Assembly (NCBI RefSeq): GCF_001294465.1
Contig: NZ_LGAA01000007.1
Location: forward strand, 62,001-126,000
Direction: 5' to 3'
From: Moellerella wisconsensis ATCC 35017
GTDB taxonomy: Bacteria; Pseudomonadota; Gammaproteobacteria; Enterobacterales; Enterobacteriaceae
Length of the DNA stretch: 64,000 nucleotides
Positions 18,648 to 27,835 of this stretch are shown here, piece after piece. The translations under genes and the position numbers were made by a program. Numbering within the stretch: the first letter of the stretch is position 1; each line of letters starts with the position of its first letter. The notes beneath the pieces are model-generated. The model saw only the letters and a program-made list of their open reading frames with translations, did not search any database and had not been told where the DNA came from.

Positions 18648-18740
18648 ATGATTAGGAATATTATTAATATATTGTTTTTATTTATTTTTTTATTTTCCGA
18701 CTATTTTGAAATCTGGGGCATCAACAGCAATGAATATTAA
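18648..18740 (+). CDS. Small hydrophobic ORF overlapping the LysR gene (possible leader peptide)
   Basis: A 30-codon ORF (MIRNIINILFLFIFLFSDYF...) with a near-ideal ribosome site, GGGAGG at 18636-18641, six bases before its ATG. It encodes one strongly hydrophobic segment and ends at TAA 18738-18740, 11 bases inside the LysR reading frame that starts at ATG 18730. The LysR start itself has no good Shine-Dalgarno, so translation of the short ORF could deliver ribosomes to it. I do not recognise the peptide; it may be a leader or a tiny membrane protein. Confidence 0.45.
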   Translation: MIRNIINILFLFIFLFSDYFEIWGINSNEY

Positions 18741-19701
18741 TCAGCTAAAAAGCTTTGTTGAGGTCGTGAAGAATGACTTCAATATTACCAATACCGCAGA
18801 AAAACTTTACACATCTCAGCCGACCATAAGTAAACAATTAAAGATATTAGAAGATGAGCTTAATCTTTCACTATTTAATCGTAAAAATAATAATTTGATT
18901 TCGTTGAGCGAAAAAGGCGAGCAGGTACATAAAGTTGCCAGTGAAATTATCGCGCAATTAGAAAAAATTAAAAGTATTGTGACTGAAGACGATGTAGGTC
19001 AAAAAATAAACTTAAATATTGCGACGACTCATACCCAGATCCGTTATAAACTGCCAGAAGTTATCGACAAGTTTAAAGCCTTATATCCTAATGTATCATT
19101 GCATTTTCACCAAGGTGCTCCAGCGCAGATGGCTGAAATGGTTAAGAATGGAGATGTTGATTTTGCGATAGCGACCGAATCTATGCATCTGTATGAAGAT
19201 TTAATTATTTTACCTTGTTATCGTTGGACGCGGAGTGTAGTGGTGCCCCATGAGCATCCATTAACGCAGCTAGAACATATCACGATTGAAGATTTAGCCG
19301 CTTATCCTTTAATTACTTATGTTTTTGGTTTCAATGGACGCTCAAAACTGGATAAAGTATTTTATCAGCACAATTTAACGCCGAATATTGCGTTAACCGC
19401 AACAGATACTGAGATTATTAAGTATTATGTGAAGCGCGGGATTGGTATTGGGGTAATTGCGACGGTCGCCTTTGATGAGAGTGATCAAGATACGCTAACC
19501 TGTATTAATATTGACCATTTAGTCCAGCCAAGTTATACCCATATTTGTTTAAATAAACACACCCATCTAAAAGATTATATGTACGAGTTTATTTCGTTGT
19601 ATGCGCCACATATTGATAAAAATACCATTCAATTAAGTGAACAACTACAGTCTGTCAGTCATCCAGCAGAAACTTATCACTCGTTGCCGTTACTTAATTA
19701 A
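18730..19701 (+). CDS. LysR-family regulator, CysB/Cbl subgroup
   Basis: About 323 residues. The N-terminal winged helix reads MNINQLKSFVEVV, followed by TAEKLYTSQPTISKQLKILEDELN. The effector domain has features of the CysB group: THTQIRYKLPEVI, LHFHQGAPAQMAEMV, DFAIATE, LPCYRWTRSVVVP, TYVFGFNGRS and IKYYVKRGIGIGVIA. CysB itself responds to N-acetylserine and controls sulfur genes; this protein is too divergent to call CysB and the E. coli cysB context is absent. It faces the M20/DUF3100 operon across a shared terminator and is a candidate regulator of it. The ATG at 18730 begins the conserved domain; an upstream TTG (18706) is less likely. Confidence 0.85.
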   Translation: MNINQLKSFVEVVKNDFNITNTAEKLYTSQPTISKQLKILEDELNLSLFNRKNNNLISLSEKGEQVHKVASEIIAQLEKIKSIVTEDDVGQKINLNIATTHTQIRYKLPEVIDKFKALYPNVSLHFHQGAPAQMAEMVKNGDVDFAIATESMHLYEDLIILPCYRWTRSVVVPHEHPLTQLEHITIEDLAAYPLITYVFGFNGRSKLDKVFYQHNLTPNIALTATDTEIIKYYVKRGIGIGVIATVAFDESDQDTLTCINIDHLVQPSYTHICLNKHTHLKDYMYEFISLYAPHIDKNTIQLSEQLQSVSHPAETYHSLPLLN

Positions 19702-19718
19702 TATTATCGAGCTGATAT

Positions 19719-19760
19719 AAAAAAACCTCCGTGCAGTTTAAAACCGCCGGAGGTTTTTTT
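19719..19760. terminator. Bidirectional terminator between LysR gene and M20 operon
   Basis: Perfect 13-bp inverted repeat, arms 19719-19731 (A-run then CCTCCG) and 19748-19760 (CGGAGG then T-run). It gives a U-tract on both strands and serves the two convergent units. Confidence 0.9.
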
Positions 19761-19776
19761 ATTCACTGATAGTGTC

Positions 19777-20955
19777 TTATCGGGTGACCAAATTAACGAA
19801 AATCTGTGCACCTACTAGCAAGCAATCATCATCGACAAAATAAGGATTAGCATGCAGATAGTTGTTTATTCCCTTACTTTTGTTTCCGCTGCCTAAGAAG
19901 AATAAACCACCAACACGATCTTTTGTGGCATTGATCATGTAGCTGAAGTCTTCACTGCCAGTCATCGGTTTACCTTGCGAATCAATGTTCTCCGCCGGTA
20001 AGAATTTACTGGCTGCCGCGAGGATTTCAGCATGGGCGTTTTGGTGATTTTCAATAGCGGGATAGCCAGCATATTCGAGGGTTGTTTTAAAGCCACCGGC
20101 TTCACTACGAGCGACAATTTCGTTAAAACTAGCTTTGAGAATCGCATCGGTATTTTCGTCCATCGCGCGGATAGTACCACGAGCTTGAACATAATCGGCG
20201 ATAGCATTAGGAATAGTTCCGCCATTAATCATGCCACAGCCAAATACCGCTGGGCTGAAAGGATCGGTTTTTTTGGCAACAATATAGTCCATGTAGTCGA
20301 TTAATCGCGTCGCTTCCCGAATAGCATCTAAGCCTTTATGTGGGGTGGAGCCATGCGCAGAAACACCTCGGACGGTCAGAGTCCAAGCTGAGCCCCAAGA
20401 AGACATGACACCCGCATTAAAGCGAATGCAGCCAGTTTCTATCGCTCCATCGTTATGCAATGCGTATACTTCATCGACGCCATCCATACATCCGAGTTCA
20501 ACCATTTTATCCGCACCCGGAATGCGCATATCCTCTTCTGCCATTTGGAAAATAAAACGCACATTATGGCTCATTTCATGCTGATGCTCGGCCAGATATT
20601 TTGCCGTAGTCAGCGCAATGGTCATATGGGTATCGTGACCACAATTATGCGCGCAACCTTCATGGGTTGAACTGAACTCATTATTGGTCATATCCGGCAT
20701 TTCTAAGCCGTCCATATCCGCACGAATTGCAATGAGTGGTTTGCTAGGGTCGATGATTAAATTGGCTGTAAATCCGGTAAAACCATCATAAGTGGTAATT
20801 TCATAGCCAAAACTAGACATCAGGTCACGGCAATATTTCGATGTTTTAAATTCTTCGCCTGATAGCTCAGGGATTTGATGTAAATCCTGTCGTGTTTTCT
20901 TACTGAAGCTATTTAATTTAAATAGCTCTTCACTGACGTTATATAAATTATTCAC
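19777..20955 (-). CDS. M20D-family metallo-amidohydrolase
   Basis: A 392-residue peptidase-M20 family enzyme. Metal-ligand motifs are ADMDGLEMPD (about 79-88), CAHNCGHDTHM (about 102-112, with the Cys and His ligands of the M20D group), MAEEDMRIPGA with the catalytic Glu, and HNDG; a dimerisation/lid domain follows SAHGSTPHKG; a late GSEDFSYM supplies another residue near the site. Relatives cleave N-acyl or indole-conjugated amino acids and small amides; substrate unknown here. Translation starts at GTG 20955, sharing one base with the stop of the preceding membrane gene (TAGTG), so the three genes are coupled. The partner transporter genes suggest uptake then hydrolysis of the same compound. 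Confidence 0.88.
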   Translation of the reverse strand: MNNLYNVSEELFKLNSFSKKTRQDLHQIPELSGEEFKTSKYCRDLMSSFGYEITTYDGFTGFTANLIIDPSKPLIAIRADMDGLEMPDMTNNEFSSTHEGCAHNCGHDTHMTIALTTAKYLAEHQHEMSHNVRFIFQMAEEDMRIPGADKMVELGCMDGVDEVYALHNDGAIETGCIRFNAGVMSSWGSAWTLTVRGVSAHGSTPHKGLDAIREATRLIDYMDYIVAKKTDPFSPAVFGCGMINGGTIPNAIADYVQARGTIRAMDENTDAILKASFNEIVARSEAGGFKTTLEYAGYPAIENHQNAHAEILAAASKFLPAENIDSQGKPMTGSEDFSYMINATKDRVGGLFFLGSGNKSKGINNYLHANPYFVDDDCLLVGAQIFVNLVTR

Positions 20956-21404
20956 TAGATGACTCCCTGAAGACTAAATCCGATTTGAGCAACAATTGAT
21001 GCGCCAAAGAAACAGCATGTGGAAACAATCATAAAAATTAAGATAACTTTCCATGACATTTTCTTCAACTCTTCTAATTGCCCACCAACAGATAACCCAG
21101 CAAAAGCTAATAATGGAACACAGCAAGATAAGAAAGAAACTTTACCAATGGAATCAATAAAGAATTCTCTTACCGGTGTTTCTGGTAAACAAATAAGAAT
21201 GCCGATAATTGTCGCATAGGCAAATGCGGGTAATGAGGATGGCAAATAATGCTTAGCAACGAGTGATACAAATACCACCAAAGACATCGCAATAAAGCTA
21301 TCCCACATATTATAAATAGCAATCCCTGATGTTAGCGTTTGAGTAAACATAGCCAGTACAATAGCTAGGAATACAAATTTCATATCTATTATTATATTTT
21401 TCAT
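20955..21404 (-). CDS. Small integral membrane protein, transporter partner
   Basis: A 149-residue very hydrophobic protein with about four or five membrane helices (roughly 8-28, 32-50, 58-76, 86-108, 118-142). No family is securely recognised. It overlaps the stop of the upstream DUF3100 gene by four bases (ATGA) and shares one base with the start of the M20 gene, so it is locked into this operon. It could be the second half of a split transporter together with the DUF3100 protein; this is inference from coupling and topology. Confidence 0.75.
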   Translation of the reverse strand: MKNIIIDMKFVFLAIVLAMFTQTLTSGIAIYNMWDSFIAMSLVVFVSLVAKHYLPSSLPAFAYATIIGILICLPETPVREFFIDSIGKVSFLSCCVPLLAFAGLSVGGQLEELKKMSWKVILIFMIVSTCCFFGASIVAQIGFSLQGVI

Positions 21405-22222
21405 ACGGTTTTCTCTTTATTGAAAATTTTATAAATCTTCTCTGAAAGAGGGAGACCCAGATATGTCAGTGAAAGAGCACCCAAAGCAGAAGATAATAAA
21501 TTTGATGCTGCGGCCACACTTAATACTTGCTGTGCGAGAGTTTCATCTAACCCATTAATTAATGCACCTGATGCGGCACTAAGCATTGAACCAGAACCTA
21601 CGCCAGATCCCGCAGCTAGTGCTAGAGGATGTAAGCCCGTCAATGGTGCGATGCTACCTAATACGCTGAACCATAAAGTACCAATAACTGAACCACAGAG
21701 ATAAATAGCGAGAACACCAATATATTCTTGTGAGCCGGTACCGAATTTATTTTGAATAACAGCGATGGATGGCTCACGGCTAATCGAAGAACAAGCCCCT
21801 ATTGCTCTGCGCCCGAAACCAAATTTAATTGCTAGTGGTACTGCGATCAATACAGGTAATAAATTACCAATTTCTTGTACAAATAATGGAATACCAACGC
21901 TGAGGATCATTTTAAGATTCGGGACAATCATCCCCGCATATTGAGTACCCAGAATTAATAAACTAAAGCCAACCATTTTCCCGCAGAAACTTTCTTCTTT
22001 ATTTGTAAATAGTTTTCCCCAGATTTTAATTTTTTTGCGTACGATACCTGCTGACATTACCATGCCGAGAATGACTGCAAATAACATGGGCAAAATAGGT
22101 ATGACTGCAATGCCTATTTTAATTTCTTTTTTCCCAATAACATATTGTGAAATAAAAATTAAGAATAAGACTGACAGAACGCTGACGATGAATATCTTCA
22201 TCGGGCTTCTATTATTCTCCAT
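21401..22222 (-). CDS. DUF3100-type membrane protein, putative transporter
   Basis: A 273-residue protein with about seven or eight membrane helices. Conserved-looking loop motifs include GFGRRAIGACSSISREPSIAVI, GVLAIYLCGSVIGT, and the small-residue run AAGSGVGSGSMLSAASGAL, which resemble membrane proteins of the DUF3100 group that are often found beside amidohydrolases. It is first in the three-gene operon with the M20 enzyme last. The assignment is by memory of the family pattern; transport is inferred. The promoter must lie in the region shared with poxB upstream. Confidence 0.7.
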   Translation of the reverse strand: MENNRSPMKIFIVSVLSVLFLIFISQYVIGKKEIKIGIAVIPILPMLFAVILGMVMSAGIVRKKIKIWGKLFTNKEESFCGKMVGFSLLILGTQYAGMIVPNLKMILSVGIPLFVQEIGNLLPVLIAVPLAIKFGFGRRAIGACSSISREPSIAVIQNKFGTGSQEYIGVLAIYLCGSVIGTLWFSVLGSIAPLTGLHPLALAAGSGVGSGSMLSAASGALINGLDETLAQQVLSVAAASNLLSSALGALSLTYLGLPLSEKIYKIFNKEKTV

Positions 22223-22843
22223 TCTTTTTCTCCAGTGATTTTATAATAATTAAATTTGTATGTACCCAAGAAACCATAATTCTAAATATAACAACGAGGT
22301 GGAAAATGACATTTATATTGTAGGGGATATATTCCCTGATATAGCGTGATGTAGGTCATACTTGTTCCATACCTGTTTTTCATGGTGGATGCATTAATAT
22401 TATTGATGAAAGTATAATTTAATTAATTTGAACGATAGGTATTGATAAAGTATGAGTAACATCACACGATTAATTGGGCAGATTTAAATAGTTGACAATC
22501 TATCAATAATGGGTAAAAAATAACCCTAGGTCGTATTATAGAAATATGATACAAAAAATCTTACTTATCCTAATGTTAATCTCTTCTTTAGATAATTTCC
22601 GAGCATTATCTTGTTCTAGTCAATCAGCATCAGTTGTCGGTATGAACTACCATTTTAATTGACTACTATATACATATGCTACTTCAAGCAGCTGGATGCT
22701 GTGTTATGGACTTTGGGTTATAGAGACGAAGTTATTGAAGTAAAAGATATAATTTGCAGGGCATTTCACTGCGGTGATATTTTTATGTGGTGGTCTGTAT
22801 CAATGCCCGCGTTTACTTTCTCCGACGGTAAAAAGAGTATGTT
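22223..22843. other. Divergent promoter region between DUF3100 operon and poxB
   Basis: About 620 bp that should contain both promoters. It includes a possible 38-codon ORF (22546-22662, signal-peptide-like start MIQKILLILMLISS) without a convincing ribosome site. A segment at about 22679-22741 begins TACTTCAA and ends TTGAAGTA, and may be a decayed short palindromic repeat similar in end sequence to that at 59.9 kb. A longer frame ending at 22847 overlaps the poxB start but shows no family resemblance. Confidence 0.45.
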
Positions 22844-24568
22844 ATGAAAAAACAGACAGTAGCATCTTATGTGGCCAAAATTCTTGATAATGCGGGCGTT
22901 AAACGTATTTGGGGCGTAACTGGTGATTCCCTTAATGGGCTCAGTGACAGTCTTCGCCGTTTGGGAACGATTGAATGGCTAGGAACGCGTCATGAAGAAG
23001 TGGCGGCATTTGCTGCCGGTGCAGAAGCTCAATTAACCGGTGAACTTGCGGTGTGTGCGGGATCTTGTGGGCCGGGCAACATGCATTTAATCAACGGATT
23101 GTATGATTGCCATCGTAATCGTGTGCCGGTATTGGCGATTGCTGCTCATATTCCTTCCAGTGAAATTGGGACTAATTATTTTCAGGAAACCCATCCTCAA
23201 GAGCTATTTCGCGAATGTAGCCATTATTGTGAGATGGTTACCAATCCCGATCAAATTGCCCAAGTTCTGGGTATTGCGATGCGTAAAGCTATTTTAGAGC
23301 GCGGTGTTTCTGTGGTTGTTCTTCCTGGGGATATTGCTTTACAAGCAGCGCCAGAAGATGCTCATGAAGCTTGGTATCAGCCTCAAGCTCCTATTATTAT
23401 GCCTCAGAATAGTGAAATAGAAAAATTAGCGCAGTTATTGAATGATTCAAAAAATATCACCTTAATGTGCGGTAATGGCTGTGCGGGCGCGCACGCAGAA
23501 GTAATGGCGTTAGCAGAGACGTTAAAAGCACCGATTGTGCACGCCTTGCGTGGTAAAGAGCATATAGAGTGGGATAATCCATATAGCGTTGGTATGACAG
23601 GATTGATAGGATTTTCATCAGGTTATCAGGCTATGATGAACGCGGATACCTTAGTACTGTTAGGTACTCAGTTCCCTTATCGCGCCTTTTATCCAACCGA
23701 TGCTAAAATTATTCAAATTGATATTAATGCTGGTAGCTTGGGCTCACATTGCCATCTTGATATGGGATTGATTGGCGATATCAAAACCACATTAACAGCA
23801 TTACAACCGCAGCTAACCGCCAAGCAAGATACACACCATTTAGAAAAAGCGCTGAAACATTATACGGAAGCACGAGCAGATCTAGACTCTCTAGCAAAAC
23901 CGGGAAATGAAGGATTGATCCATCCGCAGTTTGTCGCGAAAAAAATAAGTGAGCTTGCTAACGATGATGCGATCTTCACTTGTGACGTGGGAACACCGAC
24001 AGTTTGGGCTGCGCGTTATCTAAAAATGAATGGTAAACGCCGTTTATTAGGCTCGTTCAATCATGGCTCGATGGCAAATGCGATGCCTCAAGCCATTGGT
24101 GCCCAATCTGTCGATCGTGATCGCCAGGTGATTGCTATGAGTGGTGATGGCGGATTTACTATGCTGATGGGTGACTTTTTATCGTTAGCTCAAATGCAAT
24201 TGCCGGTTAAAGTGGTTATTTTTAATAACAGCGTCTTAGGTTTCGTAGCGATGGAAATGAAAGCAGGCGGTTATTTGACGGATGGCACAGATTTGCATAA
24301 TCCTGATTTTGCTGCAGTGGCAAATGCTGCGGGTATCAAAGGCATTCGAATTGAAAAGAGCGAAGATTTAGAGGCTGGATTGAAAGAAGCTTTTGCTCAT
24401 GATGGCCCAGTAATTGTTGATGTGGTTACGGCAAAACAAGAGTTATCAATGCCGCCAGAAATCAATTTCCAACAAGCTAAAGGATTTAGCCTGTACATGA
24501 TGAAAGCGATCATCAATGGCCGTGGTGATGAAATTTTAGAGCTGGCTAAAACAAATTGGCTACGTTAA
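22844..24568 (+). CDS. poxB: Pyruvate dehydrogenase (quinone), pyruvate oxidase PoxB
   Basis: A 574-residue thiamine-diphosphate flavoenzyme that decarboxylates pyruvate to acetate and CO2 and passes electrons to ubiquinone at the inner membrane. The N-terminal domain has [20 protein letters not shown] and [16 protein letters not shown] with the cofactor-activating Glu; the middle FAD domain has [10 protein letters not shown]; the C-terminal domain has the ThDP/metal motif [15 protein letters not shown] ending at NNS. The C-terminal tail ([13 protein letters not shown]) corresponds to the lipid-binding helix of E. coli PoxB. It is monocistronic. In relatives it is a stationary-phase gene; no promoter element was assigned here. 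Confidence 0.96.
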   Translation: MKKQTVASYVAKILDNAGVKRIWGVTGDSLNGLSDSLRRLGTIEWLGTRHEEVAAFAAGAEAQLTGELAVCAGSCGPGNMHLINGLYDCHRNRVPVLAIAAHIPSSEIGTNYFQETHPQELFRECSHYCEMVTNPDQIAQVLGIAMRKAILERGVSVVVLPGDIALQAAPEDAHEAWYQPQAPIIMPQNSEIEKLAQLLNDSKNITLMCGNGCAGAHAEVMALAETLKAPIVHALRGKEHIEWDNPYSVGMTGLIGFSSGYQAMMNADTLVLLGTQFPYRAFYPTDAKIIQIDINAGSLGSHCHLDMGLIGDIKTTLTALQPQLTAKQDTHHLEKALKHYTEARADLDSLAKPGNEGLIHPQFVAKKISELANDDAIFTCDVGTPTVWAARYLKMNGKRRLLGSFNHGSMANAMPQAIGAQSVDRDRQVIAMSGDGGFTMLMGDFLSLAQMQLPVKVVIFNNSVLGFVAMEMKAGGYLTDGTDLHNPDFAAVANAAGIKGIRIEKSEDLEAGLKEAFAHDGPVIVDVVTAKQELSMPPEINFQQAKGFSLYMMKAIINGRGDEILELAKTNWLR

Positions 24569-24603
24569 TAGTCTAAAATAGCAGGTATTTATTCAATACA
24601 TCC

Positions 24604-24632
24604 AAGCCGTGGGTATTAATTACTCACGGCTT
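24604..24632. terminator. Hairpin between convergent poxB and catB-like gene
   Basis: 8-bp perfect stem (AAGCCGTG at 24604-24611, CACGGCTT at 24625-24632) between convergent stops. The flanks lack a strong U-run, so efficiency is uncertain. Confidence 0.5.
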
Positions 24633-24650
24633 AATACATTGAATTTATTG

Positions 24651-25283
24651 TTATTTCTGCTTTGATTTCCATTCAGTGTACAGCGCTTCGATATTACCAG
24701 AAGTCAGGATTTTCATAACTTGCTTTAGTTCGTCGAGTGGCCATGACCACCATTTCATTTCGAGTAACATAGCAATTTTATCATCACTAAATCTTTTGCG
24801 GATCACTCTGGCAGGGTTACCGGCGACGACCGTGTAAGGTTCGACATTTTTGGTGATTAACGCGCGTGTTCCAATAATTGCGCCATCTCCAATAGTGATA
24901 CCGGGTAAAATCATCGCTTCTGCACCAATCCAAACATCATTACCAATTACCGTGTCTCCGGCATTTTGATAGCCATTAATAGCATCATTAAAAGCAGGTT
25001 CTTCCTTCATATAATGGAAGGGGAAGGTTGAAATCCACTCCATTTGGTGACCTTGATTACCGGCCATGATAAATGCGGCACCACTGCCAATAGAACAAAA
25101 ACTGCCGATAATTAATTTATCCACATCGATACGGTCAGGCATGAGATAGCGGGCACAATCATCGAAAGAGTGACCATGATAATAACCAGAATAATAACTA
25201 AATCGACCCACTTTAATGTTTGGGTTAGTTATTTGGTCAGCAATTATTGTTCCTCTAAACGGGCTTTCAAAGAAATTTTCCAT
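24651..25283 (-). CDS. catB: Type-B chloramphenicol O-acetyltransferase (hexapeptide-repeat XAT)
   Basis: About 210 residues of the xenobiotic acetyltransferase family. It begins [11 protein letters not shown], shows the [18 protein letters not shown] segment, the catalytic His in [15 protein letters not shown] (about residue 79) and left-handed beta-helix repeats ([30 protein letters not shown], given here only as its landmarks WIGAEAM and TIGDGAIIG), then [13 protein letters not shown] and a C-terminal helix. It should acetylate chloramphenicol or a related acceptor with acetyl-CoA. The chromosomal setting without integrase or attC suggests an intrinsic gene. An extra Met at 25286 is an alternative start. 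Confidence 0.88.
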   Translation of the reverse strand: MENFFESPFRGTIIADQITNPNIKVGRFSYYSGYYHGHSFDDCARYLMPDRIDVDKLIIGSFCSIGSGAAFIMAGNQGHQMEWISTFPFHYMKEEPAFNDAINGYQNAGDTVIGNDVWIGAEAMILPGITIGDGAIIGTRALITKNVEPYTVVAGNPARVIRKRFSDDKIAMLLEMKWWSWPLDELKQVMKILTSGNIEALYTEWKSKQK

Positions 25284-25500
25284 CATTGATATTCTTATAA
25301 TTAATTATTTTGACTGGCCATTAGGCCGCATATTTTATTGAATAGATAAGCGAGTTATATACTATTAAGTTAAAGCAAAAACATTAAATTACCATCGAGG
25401 TATTAAATCGAGTGTACACTGAAAATCGATGCTAAACAGCAGACGTCATGCAGGAAGGTGATAAAGCCGGAGTTTTTATCCATTTTTTAAGGGGCAGTTA

Positions 25501-25875
25501 ATGATTACTACGAAGAGAGTTTATGAAAGTGTGTCAGCTACCGATGGATATCGAGTGCTGATTGACCGGCTATGGCCTCGAGGCGTTAAAAAAGTAGATT
25601 TACCTTATAATGAATGGAATAAAAGTGTTGCGCCTTCAACCGAGTTAAGAAAATGGTTTCATCAGCATAGTGATCAATTCGAACAATTTTCTCAGCGTTA
25701 TATGGCAGAGTTACAACATTGCCCAGCGGCTTGGTGGCCGTTAGTCGAGAAAGCACAGCATGGTTATTTAACGCTATTGTATGCGGCGAAAGATATCAGA
25801 CATAATCACGCGAAAGTATTAAAGTTATTCCTAGAGGAACAAATAAAGCAACAAACCGTGCAGAAAATAGAATAG
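25501..25875 (+). CDS. DUF488 family protein (YeaO-like)
   Basis: A 124-residue cytosolic protein with the DUF488 pattern: KRVYESVSATDGYRVLIDRLWPRGVKK, then EWNKSVAPSTELRKWFHQ and LLYAAKDIRHNHAKVL near the C-terminus. The biochemical role of the family is not established. It is a single gene with AAGGGGC before the ATG, divergent from the acetyltransferase (about 215 bp apart) and convergent with glpD. Confidence 0.85.
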   Translation: MITTKRVYESVSATDGYRVLIDRLWPRGVKKVDLPYNEWNKSVAPSTELRKWFHQHSDQFEQFSQRYMAELQHCPAAWWPLVEKAQHGYLTLLYAAKDIRHNHAKVLKLFLEEQIKQQTVQKIE

Positions 25876-25960
25876 AGAGCGTCTATTTTGGGAATTATTT
25901 TACCGAGTTAATCTGTTAAGCGATTAACTGGCATAAATGATTGAGATTGGTTAGATAGAA

Positions 25961-25989
25961 AAAACCAGCTCATCAGGATGATAAGCTGG
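25961..25989 (-). terminator. Terminator of glpD
   Basis: On the minus strand CCAGCT (25989-25984) pairs with AGCTGG (25970-25965) around a 13-nt loop, and six U residues follow, 29 bp after the glpD stop. Confidence 0.85.
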
Positions 25990-26017
25990 CTGATTGAGAT
26001 CACGCTAGAATTAACAA

Positions 26018-27523
26018 TTATTCAGCAAATTTTTTAGCTGCGGTATGTTGCGCTAACCATTGGGCAATGCCGTGTTTTTCTTCATCATTCAGCCACATAC
26101 CCAGTTTTGTTCTACGCCAGATTGCATCATCAAGTTCGACGACCCACTCATTTTCCACCAAATAACGTAATTCAGCTTCATAAACGTTGTGGCCAAAACT
26201 TTGGCCTAAATCGTTGAGTGAATCTGCGCCTTGTAAAATTAATGCACTATTGCTGCCGTAGGTGCGTGCGTAGCGTAGCGCGATGCCTTCAGGTAGCCAT
26301 GGGTGGCGCTGACGCAGTAAGCGTGAATAACCATCGCGATCACAACCTTCAATATCGCCGCCCGGTAGCTGCCCATTTTTGGTCCAAGGTTGACCCGCAT
26401 GCGGATAATAGCTGACTAGTTTATCAATTGCATGCTCTGCGAGCTTACGGTAAGTGGTTAATTTACCGCCGAAAACAGAGAGCAAAGGTGCTTTGCCGTT
26501 ATCATCATGAACATCTAACGTGTAGTCGCGAGTAATGGCTTGTGGTGAATCAGATTCATCGTCACACAGAGGACGAACACCAGAATAAGTCCAAGCGATA
26601 TCCTCTTTGCTCAACTGTTTTTTGAAATGATCATTATAAACTTTCAATAAATAGTTGATTTCATTGTCATCGATATGCACATCTTTTGGATCGCCGTTGT
26701 ATTCTACATCGGTAGTACCGATGATAGAGAATTCATCCATCCAAGGGATCACAAAGACAATACGGTTATCTTCATTCTGTAAAATATAGGCTTGTGGTTC
26801 ATCATGAGCACGTGGAACCACAATATGACTGCCTTTAATTAGACGGATACCGTAAGGTGATTTCAGTTTTAAGCCATCATCGAAGAACTCTTTTACCCAA
26901 GGCCCTGTGGCGTTAACTAAGCCTTTCGCTTTCCAGCTTTCTTTTTTGCCAGAGCGCAGGTCTTCGGCTTCAACTACCCACAGGCCATCTTCACGGTAAG
27001 CGCGAGTGACTTTAGTACGAGTGCGGACTTCACCGTTTTTTCTCACCACTTCTTGTGCGTTTAATACCACTAAACGCGCATCATCAACCCAACAGTCTGA
27101 GTATTCAAACCCTTTTTTCAGCTCAGGTTTTAAGACTGAATGTTCGCCAAATGATAGGCTTTTACTGCCAGGTAAGCTGACGCGTTTTCCTAAATGATCG
27201 TATAAGAATAAACCGATACGGATCATCCAAGCGGGGCGCAGATGAGGTTGATGTGGAAGCCGGAAGCGCATTGGAAATGCGATATGTGGTGCCAGTTTTA
27301 ATAGCACTTCGCGTTCTGCCAGTGCTTCACTGACAAGACGAAATTCGTAATGTTCCAGATAGCGTAAGCCACCGTGGATAAGTTTTGAACTCGCGGATGA
27401 GGTTGCACTTGCTAAGTCTTGCGCTTCAAGCAGCAACACTGATAACCCACGGCCAGCAGCGTCTGCTGCAATACCAGCGCCGTTGATACCGCCGCCGATC
27501 ACGATCAAGTCTTTAGTTTCCAT
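26018..27523 (-). CDS. glpD: Aerobic glycerol-3-phosphate dehydrogenase
   Basis: A 501-residue membrane-associated flavoprotein that oxidises glycerol-3-phosphate to dihydroxyacetone phosphate and reduces quinone. METKDLIVIGGGINGAGIA is the FAD-binding beta-alpha-beta start; ASSKLIHGGLRYLEHYEF, DDARLVVLNAQ, VNATGPWVK, GIRLIKGSHIVVP and GGKLTTYRKLAEHA match E. coli GlpD throughout. The ATG at 27523 is chosen because the upstream in-frame extension is not conserved and this Met begins the FAD motif. It lies downstream of glpR on the same strand, whereas in E. coli glpD is divergent from glpEGR. A GlpR-like operator sits just upstream. Confidence 0.96.
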   Translation of the reverse strand: METKDLIVIGGGINGAGIAADAAGRGLSVLLLEAQDLASATSSASSKLIHGGLRYLEHYEFRLVSEALAEREVLLKLAPHIAFPMRFRLPHQPHLRPAWMIRIGLFLYDHLGKRVSLPGSKSLSFGEHSVLKPELKKGFEYSDCWVDDARLVVLNAQEVVRKNGEVRTRTKVTRAYREDGLWVVEAEDLRSGKKESWKAKGLVNATGPWVKEFFDDGLKLKSPYGIRLIKGSHIVVPRAHDEPQAYILQNEDNRIVFVIPWMDEFSIIGTTDVEYNGDPKDVHIDDNEINYLLKVYNDHFKKQLSKEDIAWTYSGVRPLCDDESDSPQAITRDYTLDVHDDNGKAPLLSVFGGKLTTYRKLAEHAIDKLVSYYPHAGQPWTKNGQLPGGDIEGCDRDGYSRLLRQRHPWLPEGIALRYARTYGSNSALILQGADSLNDLGQSFGHNVYEAELRYLVENEWVVELDDAIWRRTKLGMWLNDEEKHGIAQWLAQHTAAKKFAE

Positions 27524-27557
27524 GCATACCCCTGAGATGTTCGGATTATTTCTATAA

Positions 27558-27573
27558 TGTTCGATTTCGCTCA
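27558..27573 (-). promoter_or_regulatory. Putative GlpR operator upstream of glpD
   Basis: TGTTCGATTTCGCTCA lies 35-50 bp before the glpD start and resembles the GlpR consensus TGTTCGATAACGAACA: the left half is exact and the right half is degenerate. A second TGTTCG occurs at about 27538-27543. The presence of glpR next door supports the call. Confidence 0.55.
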
Positions 27574-27788
27574 TTAATTGTAATGAAAATTCATTAATAA
27601 GCCAACTATTAACCGATAAAAAATACAAACGCGTGATATAGATAACAATTTATTTTCATATCCCTACATAATGTAGGTTATTCGGCGGGCTTTTAGGGCA
27701 TAAAAAGGTATAACTATGATTTTTGGTGACCATGATGAGCGTGATAAATGAAAAGAGAATAGGCTGAAAACTGGGAAAATAGAAGAGA

Positions 27789-27811
27789 AATGGCAGCATA
27801 GTACTGCCATT
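27789..27811 (-). terminator. Terminator of glpEGR
   Basis: Perfect stem AATGGCAG/CTGCCATT (27789-27796 and 27804-27811) followed on the minus strand by UCUCUUCUAUUUU, 24 bp after the glpR stop. It separates glpR from glpD, so glpD probably has its own promoter. Confidence 0.8.
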
Positions 27812-27835
27812 AAACAGATAAATATTAAGCTGAAA

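Noticed and set aside
22659-22847. 62-codon frame overlapping the poxB start by ATGA
   Set aside because: No family resemblance, no ribosome site, and its 5' part coincides with the possible decayed repeat; overlap is probably chance.
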